From Limnohabitans sp. T6-5 (GTDB lineage: Bacteria > Pseudomonadota > Gammaproteobacteria > Burkholderiales > Burkholderiaceae_C), in contig NZ_NERV01000002.1 in the NCBI RefSeq assembly GCF_003063315.1, positions 1,240,001 to 1,304,000 on the forward strand: a stretch of 64,000 nt of DNA. The letters are read 5' to 3'. The notes under the pieces are model-generated. The model searched no databases. It worked only from the letters and a program-made list of their open reading frames with translations, and was not told the DNA's origin. A program made the position numbers and the translations under genes. Within the stretch, counting starts at the first letter, position 1. Every line of letters starts with the position of its first letter. Positions 44,935 through 52,034 of the stretch are shown in pieces.

Positions 44935-44958
44935 AGCCAACAAACTCAGGAGATAACT

Positions 44959-45630
44959 ATGAGTGAAGACCACACCATGTCGATCGAAGAAATCATTCCT
45001 TCTTCAGATTCCTTGCCCACACTGAAACGCAAAACCGAAATGAGCGCCCCCCAATTTTTAAGCACTGCAGAAGCCGCCCGAATGTTGGGACTGTCCACCA
45101 CTTTGGTGCAAACACTGGTGGATCAAGGCGACCTCAAAGGCTGGAAAACCAGAGGAGGCCATCGCCGAATTTCCATCGAGTCGATTCTTGACTACCAGAA
45201 TGCATCACGCAGCGTGTTGGGCACTTTTGCCAAAACCGCCATCAGGCCACGGGTCACGGTGGTTGTTGAAACGGCATCCTTGCTCTCCGAACTGATCAAA
45301 GCGCATTCTCTTTGGGACTTCGCAGTGGACGTCACCTTCTTTGACTCGGTCACAGAGGCCTTGCTGGAACTGTCAAGCAAACGCCCAGACATGATCGTGG
45401 TAGAAATGTCAATGCCGCGTGCACAGCAAGAAAAAACGTTTCAAGCCCTTGAAAATTTCAATCAACGTGGCCGCACGCCGCTGTCTGTGGTACTAATAAG
45501 TCAAGAAAAAGGGTTAAGCTCTTCCATACAAACAAGTGCCCCCTCAACGATCCAGGTGATTTCTGGTCCCTTGAATCCTTTATGGATGCACGCTTACCTG
45601 ACAGGAGTTGTCGCCTCATGCCGGAACTGA
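44959..45630 (+). CDS. Excisionase-type HTH protein with receiver-like C-terminal domain
   Basis: A 223-residue protein. Residues about 33-83 form a MerR/excisionase-type (BldC-like) helix-turn-helix with wing: LSTAEAARMLGLSTTLVQTLVDQG then GWKTRGGHRRISIESIL. The C-terminal half (about 95-220) resembles a response-regulator receiver: VTVVVETASLLSELI, RPDMIVVEMSMPR, PLSVVLISQE. The phospho-Asp position reads Glu (VVEMSMP), so it may not be phosphorylated. A good ribosome-binding site (aggag) precedes the ATG. It probably regulates the adjacent secretion genes or their adhesin; this is inference from position. Confidence 0.8.
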   Translation: MSEDHTMSIEEIIPSSDSLPTLKRKTEMSAPQFLSTAEAARMLGLSTTLVQTLVDQGDLKGWKTRGGHRRISIESILDYQNASRSVLGTFAKTAIRPRVTVVVETASLLSELIKAHSLWDFAVDVTFFDSVTEALLELSSKRPDMIVVEMSMPRAQQEKTFQALENFNQRGRTPLSVVLISQEKGLSSSIQTSAPSTIQVISGPLNPLWMHAYLTGVVASCRN

Positions 45631-46418
45631 TGCTCACTTCATTTTCTAAAAACTCATCTTTGTCGAGAACACTGGCACGACCAGGGCACAACAAAAATTT
45701 GTTACAAGCCAACCGTGACGCCCTCGCATTGCTGGGGCTAGGCAACGAAACCACCACCGACTTGAAAGGTCAGGTGTTGCGTCAGATGCGCTTGGCCCAG
45801 AATCTTGATCCTGCCGTTCTGGCAACAGAGGCCTGCATTTCCTTGGCGCAGCTTTATGAAATTGAAAAAGGCATTGACAGTCTTTTCTATTCCGACACCT
45901 TGCGCCAACAAGCGGCACGCCGCGTTTCGCAACTTTTGAGTATTGACTGGGATCAGATCGACGAAAGCGATCTGGGCATCCAAACGGCCACCAATGTGGT
46001 GAGCCTGCAGCGTGGCACCGTGGTCAGGGGGCTTATCCCCGCCGTAACTGCCCCCACCCCGACATTGACTTTAGCCGCTTCCCCGGCTGCCTCTCCAATT
46101 GATATTGCCGTGAATTCTCACAACGCCAATGAGGGGGCCGCACGCATGGCTCCTGCCCATCTTCCCGCTTCTGCGCCGACCACATTTGCCTTAGGCCTGT
46201 CCACGCCTTCTGCAGACACGGCACCCACTGAGCCCACTGAAAACGTGCCTGTCAGCGCACAGGCAAACGTGACCGCCTCCAGCCATACCATCTGGTGGCT
46301 ATTGGGACTGATCTGCGTGGCTGCTGCCTCCTTTTTTGTGGCCGAGCAAGAAGGCTACGTGCGCCAATATTGGCCCGAGTATTACCAACTGATCAGCCAA
46401 CTGCATCTGGCCTTCTGA
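45618..46418 (+). CDS. Membrane-anchored protein with N-terminal HTH (RodZ-like layout)
   Basis: A 266-residue protein. Residues about 54-95 contain a Cro/C1-like HTH (LRQMRLAQNLDPAVLATEACISLAQLYEIEKG), followed by a Pro/Ala/Thr-rich linker (about 137-228) and one transmembrane helix (IWWLLGLICVAAASFFVAEQ, about 232-251) near the C-terminus. This gives a cytoplasmic DNA-binding domain tethered to the membrane, like RodZ or CadC but with almost no periplasmic domain. The ATG at 45618 has an aggag site and overlaps the previous gene by 13 bases, so both should be one unit. Confidence 0.75.
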   Translation: MPELMLTSFSKNSSLSRTLARPGHNKNLLQANRDALALLGLGNETTTDLKGQVLRQMRLAQNLDPAVLATEACISLAQLYEIEKGIDSLFYSDTLRQQAARRVSQLLSIDWDQIDESDLGIQTATNVVSLQRGTVVRGLIPAVTAPTPTLTLAASPAASPIDIAVNSHNANEGAARMAPAHLPASAPTTFALGLSTPSADTAPTEPTENVPVSAQANVTASSHTIWWLLGLICVAAASFFVAEQEGYVRQYWPEYYQLISQLHLAF

Positions 46419-46772
46419 GATTTTCGCTTCTGTCCAGCAGTTTGCAGCCTGCAAAAGGCGCCATCCCGCGTGTGACACGCACACACCCACTCTGCTCAAG
46501 TCAGTTCATCCTGACACAGCCCCAGCCCCGCACGCAGCAGATCCACTTCTGATTACAAGTCGTCACGGCCAATATGGCTGTTGCCGACTTGTTGCCCTCC
46601 CCGTCTGTTCGCAGACTTGTGCCAGCAAGTCATGGAACCTTTGGGCGACACCCTTGTTGGCAGTCTGTGTCAAATAAACAGACTCTCATTGGCGCACAAT
46701 CTATCCAGATGCTGGCATCAATCCGTATTGATTTTTCGACCTGAAACGCAGCGCTTCTGCTCTCCGCTGTTG
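46419..46772. other. Gene-free stretch after the regulator pair
   Basis: About 350 bases without a convincing gene. One weak hairpin pairs acaagtcg with cgacttgt (about 46555-46596) and could act as a rho-dependent or imperfect terminator. An open frame begins at 46581 but gains protein-like character only from about 46773. Confidence 0.4.
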
Positions 46773-47850
46773 ATGTCCTACAGTTCCATTGGTCACTTCA
46801 TTTCAACGGACCTTGGCACACTGTCAGCGGCGGCCTTGTGGGGTATCAGCTTGATGACTGTTGTACATGCCCAGGCGGTCCCCGACGAAACCACGCCGTT
46901 GACTGCGCATGCAGGCTCCTCGGTAAACGCCAGCACAATGCCCTCAGCATTTTATCGATTCTCTTCACATGGGTGTGTTGATCAATGTGAATGGTCCCGA
47001 GAGTGTGGCGTTCGGTCGAGACTACCAAGCACAACGAAAAATTCCCGAAGGCAACATGCTTCAAGTCAGCCTTTACCCGTGCACCTCGATCCTGAGCTAA
47101 AGAGTACTTCTCAGCATTCCATACTCAGTTGGAACACTGGGCGAATGACCGGCTTGAAGCCTTGCTATCCATTTGGCGCCAACCTTTCGCTGTGGAGTGC
47201 ATGTCCATGACGGGGGCTTTGACTTTGGGCTTTGATGATGTCTATTGCGCCAATGGCTAAAGAAAGACCAAACCCTCTGCTTATTACCGCTCGATAGAGA
47301 ACTACCCCTGGCAACACTTACGCATGCGACCCAACATGATGCTGGCCACCGCCAACTTGCAAAACACGAAGGCATTGATTGACCGTGGTATCGCGGCAGA
47401 CGCCAGTCATCTCATGGACTTAGACTACATCTTGAAAACATCTGACACTGCACGCAATGCTCGCATTGCGATCACATTGCGAGGTTCTGTTCTACTTCAC
47501 AGGCCTCACATCGGTTTCTCATCTGAACACCAACGCGTACTTGCCTTATTCTGTGGGCGACCATTTGACGTCTTATGGTGACGTAGTCACCGCTCCACAC
47601 AGCCAAATAACGTCACTCGAACAGCTCAATCTAGGACTGACTGGCAGCTATGGCACAGAGGTGGAACCGTGTAACTTTCCCGAATAATTCCCCAACCCTC
47701 TGGTGATCTTCAGCGTTTATGCGAGCGGCAACACCCTTCACAGAAGCTTATTGGAAATGTGTCCAGATGCGCGGCCAAGGGCCTTTGTAGAGCTAACCTC
47801 TGGCACGCCCGTATGGACCTTGAACGCGCGCGTCGGTGACACGGTGTAAC
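46773..47850 (+). pseudogene. Decayed TIGR03790-family gene
   Basis: A signal-like start (LSAAALWGISLMTVVHAQA, from 46773) is followed by family-like blocks spread over all three frames: GVLINVNGPESVAFGRDYQA (from 46972), VECMSMTGALTLGFDDVYC (about 47195-47251), RPNMMLATANLQNTKALIDR (from 47327), GLTGSYGTEVEPCNFPE (to 47684) and TEAYWKCVQMRGQGP (from about 47739). These match in order the pattern I recall for TIGR03790, a family reported to co-occur with exosortase/PEP-CTERM systems. At least three frameshifts and several stops (47098, 47258, 47685) break it. Sequencing error is unlikely to explain so many lesions. Ends are approximate. Confidence 0.75.
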
Positions 47851-48036
47851 TCCTGACGTGCTGGGCATATGGCAAGCCACCAACCTTATGCTTATCGTCG
47901 GTCAAAGTAGCCCAGGCTGTGCGCTCGCTCATCCTTTTCTCACACTGAAGTGCGTTCTCTGTTCATATACAGAACCACCATCACGATTCATTTCAAAAAA
48001 CATCGGGCGCAATCCAGAATTTTGTAAATCCACTGC

Positions 48037-48042
48037 TAGAAT
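48037..48042 (+). promoter_or_regulatory. Probable -10 element of the tRNA cluster
   Basis: tagaat lies 16 bases before the first base of tRNA-Asn and is followed by a GC-rich stretch (cgcggcc), a discriminator style typical of stable-RNA promoters. No good -35 is visible. Confidence 0.45.
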
Positions 48043-48058
48043 CGCGGCCTTCAGTTGT

Positions 48059-48134
48059 TCCTCGATAGCTCAGTCGGTAGAGCGCCGGACTGTTAATCCG
48101 TAGGTCCCTGGTTCGAGCCCAGGTCGAGGAGCCA
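48059..48134 (+). tRNA. tRNA-Asn (GTT)
   Basis: A 76-base cloverleaf with acceptor stem tcctcga/tcgagga, anticodon loop ctGTTaa, T arm ggttcgagcc and encoded CCA. First of three closely spaced tRNA genes. Confidence 0.98.
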
Positions 48135-48160
48135 AATTTTTTGGCTGCAATTGAAATTCA

Positions 48161-48237
48161 GGAGTGGTAGTTCAGTTGGTTAGAATACCGGCCTGTCACG
48201 CCGGGGGTCGCGGGTTCGAGTCCCGTCCACTCCGCCA
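48161..48237 (+). tRNA. tRNA-Asp (GTC)
   Basis: A 77-base cloverleaf with acceptor ggagtgg/ccactcc, anticodon loop ctGTCac and encoded CCA. It lies 26 bases after tRNA-Asn and is probably co-transcribed with it. Confidence 0.98.
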
Positions 48238-48248
48238 GATTTGACCAT

Positions 48249-48324
48249 GCGGGAATAGCTCAGTTGGTAGAGCGCAACCTTGCCAAGGTTGAGGTCGCGA
48301 GTTCGAGCCTCGTTTCCCGCTCCA
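48249..48324 (+). tRNA. tRNA-Gly (GCC)
   Basis: A 76-base cloverleaf with acceptor gcgggaa/ttcccgc, anticodon loop ttGCCaa and encoded CCA. Third gene of the cluster. Confidence 0.98.
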
Positions 48325-48491
48325 CATGGTCCAAGCAAACTTTCAAATCCCACAGACTGTATTGGCAAGACGTTAATAGAGTTGCAAGGCGTATTACTCA
48401 GACGCTGTGCAACTCTCCCCGTTTTTCTTTTGCCTATCTGCACTGCTGCGCTTTTCTGAAAAAGTCAACATACATCTTTTCTGACACCAAC

Positions 48492-48516
48492 AAAAACGCC
48501 ACCGCGAAGGGTGGCG
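48492..48516 (-). terminator. Intrinsic terminator, probably the original tRNA-Arg terminator
   Basis: cgccacc pairs with ggtggcg around a six-base loop, and on the minus strand the stem is followed by five T. It lies 12 bases beyond the left attachment repeat, where the end of an uninterrupted tRNA-Arg transcript would be. Confidence 0.75.
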
Positions 48517-48527
48517 AAATTGTGTTT

Positions 48528-48555
48528 TGGTGCGGCTGGCGGGGATCGAACCCAC
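48528..48555. repeat. Left attachment site (28-bp direct repeat of the tRNA-Arg 3' end)
   Basis: These 28 bases are identical to 53655-53682, which is the 3' end (CCA, acceptor and T arm) of tRNA-Arg. Only this tRNA fragment is present here, so it is the duplicated crossover site left by integration. Confidence 0.92.
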
Positions 48556-48682
48556 TTTGGGGCAAAACCTCTCGCAACCCGCGCCACTGTTGCACTTCGC
48601 AAAAGCCAGCAGGTTAAAAAAAGTCAAAAAGTGGATGACCCAAGTGGATGACACCCGTCGGGCAGTCTAACTCAGTCCAAAA

Positions 48683-49201
48683 CTAGCTTCGACTATCGCT
48701 TTCATTCAACAAACGCACGCGTTCATCCGTTCTCAGGGCAATATCCCGGCGGTGCTGATCACGTTCCAGCTTGTCCATTCTTGCTCGAATCGAATGATAT
48801 GCAATTTTGCACGAGGCATCATCCGAGGCTGAAGCATTCAGGCTCTTGGCATTTCGAAGAATATCAACCGCTTCAATGCGGCCATCCTCACGCAACGCTT
48901 CCTTTTCACGGAACTTGTAGAGACGCATGGCCCCGGCAGTAGCTGCACCGATTAAAGGCAACACGACAAGCCAAGTGCGTCCAACGCCTGCAAATTGTTC
49001 AGCATTTAGCAACGCGGCGAAAGCGGCACTGACTATTGAAGCTGCAAATGTCAATGTCGCGGCAACATGCCATGCGACATAGTGAAACTTTTGGGCGCGC
49101 GCGTAATACGGAATTTCCCTTGTGTTGATCTCGTTTATGAGTTCGTTAAGCAAGAGGCGATGCGGTTCAACTCGTTGGGAGTCCTGCATTTTGTCGCTCA
49201 T
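48683..49201 (-). CDS. SLATT-like two-TM membrane protein
   Basis: A 172-residue protein. An amphipathic N-terminal part with REIPYYARAQKFHY is followed by two adjacent transmembrane helices (about 44-66 and 75-92) and a C-terminal helical region with YKFREKEALREDGRIEAVDILRNAK. This resembles SLATT/DUF4231 proteins, predicted pore-forming effectors that appear beside nucleotide-sensing genes in defence islands. Here the only partner is the gene upstream, overlapped by four bases (ATGA). A toxic or defensive role is inference; no enzymatic motif is present. Confidence 0.7.
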   Translation of the reverse strand: MSDKMQDSQRVEPHRLLLNELINEINTREIPYYARAQKFHYVAWHVAATLTFAASIVSAAFAALLNAEQFAGVGRTWLVVLPLIGAATAGAMRLYKFREKEALREDGRIEAVDILRNAKSLNASASDDASCKIAYHSIRARMDKLERDQHRRDIALRTDERVRLLNESDSRS

Positions 49202-49842
49202 TTTTCCTCATCTTCTGCGAATTTGATAGGCACAGGGTAGGTCGGATCGTAAATGCCAAAAATCTCCACTTTATCCGTACCCAATCCGAAGAATATTTGA
49301 TATTGAGGATAGGCATAGAGCCGTTTCAATCCACTCCGAGACGATGTTATGACTACATCACTTCCAAATCGCTCTGTTATTTCCTTGGAGTGGCCACCGA
49401 TTCCAATACCCTGCAAAAAGTGTACTGAATTAACGTTTGCTCCATGGAGAATTACCCCCCTTACTTTTTCGTTTTTGAATCGTACTGTTGCGTTCATTTC
49501 ATCCGCAACGTAGTCATAAGAAAGACCACTTTCTGGCACATCTTCTTTTGCTGGAATTCCCCTTTTAAAGCGAACATCTTTTACGGTGTCGCCAATCTTC
49601 ACATCCCAGAGTTCGGATTGCTTTGTGGGTCTGTTGGAATACCAATCCCAAGCCCAAATGGAAGCGCCTCCAATTGCAAATACACCAACAAAAATTGCCA
49701 GACTGGGAACGGCAAACTTGCGCCAATTCCACTTACTTCGCGTAGCGACGATTAGTGCAACTATCGCAATGGCGGCGCCAACTGCAAATAGCCCAGTTCC
49801 TGTTCCCATGGTTTCCCCGTATTTTGTTGTTTCAGTCTGCAT
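49198..49842 (-). CDS. Two-TM protein with soluble C-terminal domain, partner of the SLATT-like gene
   Basis: A protein of about 214 residues (ATG 49842; an ATG at 49809 after ggggaaa is an alternative). Two transmembrane helices (about 14-34 and 44-66) precede a soluble part of about 140 residues. Two segments there, WDVKIGDTVKDVRFKRGIP and GIGGHSKEITERFGSD, look like repeats of a small alpha/beta fold similar in style to BamE/SmpA domains; that comparison is weak. It lies 42 bases after the relaxase gene and is coupled to the SLATT-like gene. Function unknown; a sensor role for the pair is speculation. Confidence 0.65.
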   Translation of the reverse strand: MQTETTKYGETMGTGTGLFAVGAAIAIVALIVATRSKWNWRKFAVPSLAIFVGVFAIGGASIWAWDWYSNRPTKQSELWDVKIGDTVKDVRFKRGIPAKEDVPESGLSYDYVADEMNATVRFKNEKVRGVILHGANVNSVHFLQGIGIGGHSKEITERFGSDVVITSSRSGLKRLYAYPQYQIFFGLGTDKVEIFGIYDPTYPVPIKFAEDEEK

Positions 49843-49884
49843 TGTGCCGCGATAAAAATCAGCACCCAAAATATGGGCCAACTA

Positions 49885-50853
49885 TTAGCGAGGACCGCTG
49901 CTCGGCCGACGAGCAACGGGCTCACTTTTGATAGGTGAGGAACTCTGAGGGGTTGCGACTTTCTGCTGCCTACCCATTAAAGGCGCAAGTTTGCTTTGCG
50001 CCTTCAATCGTTGCCATTCTGCGGCATCCCGCTGCCGCAACTCCCTGCAAGTTTCCCGCCATTGCGTCATCTCCGCCGCGTGCGCCTTCAATGTTCGCTG
50101 GTGCAGCGTCTCGATGCCAAATAGTGTTCCGAGGACGTTAACGGCCCCCTCAGCGATGCCGCGTGGTGGCAAAGGTGGCTTGGGTGCGGGTGGCAGCTTG
50201 ACACGCTCAGGCAAGCTTTTAGCCGCATTGACAGCCCCATAAAACTGCCGCACCTCGGAATGCTTCGCTTGACTGCCGGGCTCTCCCCTGCGGATGCCTA
50301 GCGGCGCCAACGCTTTCCCGTATCCGGTTTGCAGTTCTCGCAACCGCTCCCGATCAAACAGGGCTTTGCTGTTGAGCTTCCACACGCCCGCCGCCGACTT
50401 CACACGCGGGACCACCAGCAAATGGGCGTGAATATTTTGCTCATCGGCATGGATGACAAACGAGGCGAGTTGATCCGGCCACTGCCGCTTTGCCCATCCC
50501 AGGGACGCTGCCGCCCATGCCTTCACCTTGCTCGGCTCAAACACGCCGCCCATGCTCTCCCGCCCGGGCCGAAAATAGCTCGGGCTGGCGGAGAGCACGA
50601 TCTCGCGGCACAGCACGGTGTCGCGGTTTCGCCGCTCGGCACCGTCGAGCAGGTGGCGGGCCGCTTGGTATGGCGTCTTTCCATCGGCTAGGTAAAGCAC
50701 CAGCGGCGCGACGCCATCCGGGTCCGCGTTGGGCGTTGGCTTCTCTCGCATCGTGTGGGCCGAAGATGCTGCAATCGCCGCCATGGCTTTGGCCTTGCGA
50801 CGATCCACCCTCAGCACGGCGTAGGGGGCAGCGGCTGGGTGCGGTGTGCTCAT
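49885..50853 (-). CDS. MobV-family relaxase (Pre/Mob)
   Basis: A 322-residue relaxase. YAVLRVDRRKAKAMAAIAASSAHTMR at the start matches the MobV opening, and VIHADEQNIHAHLLVVPR (about 133-150) is the HxDExxxHxH metal motif that supports nicking at oriT. The C-terminal part is basic and Gln/Pro-rich. The ATG at 50853 gives the family start; 50898 adds 15 residues. MobV proteins are best known from small mobilisable plasmids, so its place in a chromosomal element is notable. Probable partners are the inverted repeat and small ORFs upstream. Confidence 0.85.
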   Translation of the reverse strand: MSTPHPAAAPYAVLRVDRRKAKAMAAIAASSAHTMREKPTPNADPDGVAPLVLYLADGKTPYQAARHLLDGAERRNRDTVLCREIVLSASPSYFRPGRESMGGVFEPSKVKAWAAASLGWAKRQWPDQLASFVIHADEQNIHAHLLVVPRVKSAAGVWKLNSKALFDRERLRELQTGYGKALAPLGIRRGEPGSQAKHSEVRQFYGAVNAAKSLPERVKLPPAPKPPLPPRGIAEGAVNVLGTLFGIETLHQRTLKAHAAEMTQWRETCRELRQRDAAEWQRLKAQSKLAPLMGRQQKVATPQSSSPIKSEPVARRPSSGPR

Positions 50854-50988
50854 GCTCAATTCATATCGCACGCCGCCAGAGATTGCACGCCCGGCCATCA
50901 GATGGTCGGTCTACTCACTACACCGAGCAAGCTCGGTTCTGTTCGACCCACCCCCGGCCCCGCCTTGCAAGGTCTGGGAGCAAGGCAG

Positions 50989-51055
50989 AGCGTGCCATGC
51001 CCAGACCATCCCCCTGCCTGCTGCACGGGGGTCGTCTGGGCATTGGCGGCACGCT
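50989..51055. other. Long imperfect inverted repeat, candidate oriT
   Basis: agcgtgcc (50989-50996) pairs with ggcacgct (51048-51055), gcccagac (50999-51006) with gtctgggc (51034-51041), and a C run with a G run inside, giving a long near-continuous stem. It sits about 135 bases upstream of the relaxase start. A second, perfect small inverted repeat (ccgagcaagctcgg) is at 50923-50936. No nic site can be assigned by eye. Confidence 0.55.
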
Positions 51056-51160
51056 GGCATGCCGAGGCCACAGCATCGAGGCCGATCCTGTTAGCCTAGG
51101 CATGGTGTGGATTTTGGGCGGCACGGCGTGCGCCCGGACGTTTGCGAGACACTCAAACGG

Positions 51161-51364
51161 TCAGATGCCGGGATGCTTTGCCCCGTGGTGCAGATTGGCC
51201 GAGCCTGCCGCTTGTGCGGCACCCACTAGCGCCGCAGCCGCTCTGTGGGCGTTGATGAGGCCCCGAACATGGAGCATATGCCACCGCAGCTTTTCCGCCC
51301 GGCTCAGTCCATTCAATTTTGCATTGGCTGACTTGGGTGCCGGGCTGTTGTTGTAATTATTCAA
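51161..51364 (-). CDS. Small basic protein, TTG start, upstream of the relaxase
   Basis: A 67-residue protein rich in Ala, His and Asn with a helical centre (LSRAEKLRWHMLHVRGLINAHRAAAALV). It starts with TTG at 51364, and that start overlaps the stop of the 37-codon ORF upstream (TTGA). It could be a mobilisation accessory or an excision factor, but no family is recognised. Confidence 0.45.
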   Translation of the reverse strand: MNNYNNSPAPKSANAKLNGLSRAEKLRWHMLHVRGLINAHRAAAALVGAAQAAGSANLHHGAKHPGI

Positions 51365-51474
51365 AGCAGGGTGTCGAGCACCTGCTCTGCATGGTCTTCC
51401 AGTTCTTCAAGCGTCATCGAGTCAACGCTGCCCCACGAAAGGTCAATTGCTTTAATCAACGGGCTTATGGGCAT
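51361..51474 (-). CDS. Tiny acidic ORF with strong ribosome-binding site
   Basis: A 37-residue ORF (MPISPLIKAIDLSWGSVDS, then TLEELEDHAEQVLDTLL). An aggag sequence lies eight bases before the ATG at 51474, the best ribosome-binding site of the element. Its TGA overlaps the TTG start of the next gene. The predicted acidic C-terminal helix is protein-like. Unknown function. Confidence 0.5.
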   Translation of the reverse strand: MPISPLIKAIDLSWGSVDSMTLEELEDHAEQVLDTLL

Positions 51475-52034
51475 GGCCGGACTCCTAGTCTGCTCGTTCA
51501 CCATGACGCGGGCCAAATATTTTTTCAAGAGCCATTCGGCGGTGGCTTGCTATTCGCGTTGGGTTTGGTAAGACAGTCATCGGGCTGGGCATGCGTCAAC
51601 CGAAAGGCTTCTCGATCCACCAGTCTGCCGAGGGTCAGGGGGCCAAGCAAAATGCAGCGAGGATGGTATCTCGGGGAAGCTGCACCGAAGCCGATTCAGA
51701 CCGGCCCCGAGGGAGTGCCAAGACTCCGAATTGATAAGCTGGTGCCACTTGGTTGGCGCATCACCCCGCTAATGGTGTATCCATTCGGGCACGGCACCAA
51801 GGACTTGCATAAGTCCTTAGGGTAAGCCATGCCCGCACAGGTTTAGGAGCAGAGGCCCCGAAGGGCCCAACAGCCAAAAACCAAAGACAAGAAAGCAAGA
51901 GGGTTGAGTTTGGCAAAGCTGCGATCAATGCGACTTCCAAAGAGGGAAACTCAATTCACTTTTGTTAGCAGACCATGCAACTCACACGGAGCGGGGTTCC
52001 GTTTGCATAGCAAACAAAATGGGCGGCGCTATTT
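51475..52034. other. Gene-free interval inside the element
   Basis: About 560 bases between the tiny ORF and the integrase stop. A perfect 8-bp hairpin (aaggactt / aagtcctt) lies around 51800-51820. A 168-codon plus-strand frame (51319-51825) crosses the region but is not protein-like. It may hold the promoter of the mobilisation genes. Confidence 0.4.

Larger units (their letters stand above)
48325..48682. other. Left junction of the integrated element
   Basis: No gene is seen in these 358 bases. They hold, from left to right, a minus-strand terminator hairpin (48492-48516), the left 28-bp attachment repeat (48528-48555), and two copies of agtggatgac (48630-48639 and 48643-48652) before the stop of the SLATT-like gene. 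Confidence 0.6.

Noticed and set aside
46581..47210. Apparent intact gene of 209 codons
   Set aside because: Only part of it (from 46773) is protein-like. Family blocks continue in other frames, so it is a fragment of the decayed gene and not a separate one.
51319..51825. 168-codon plus-strand frame inside the element
   Set aside because: It runs opposite the tiny ORFs, which have a better ribosome-binding site and coupling; the translation shows no protein-like pattern.
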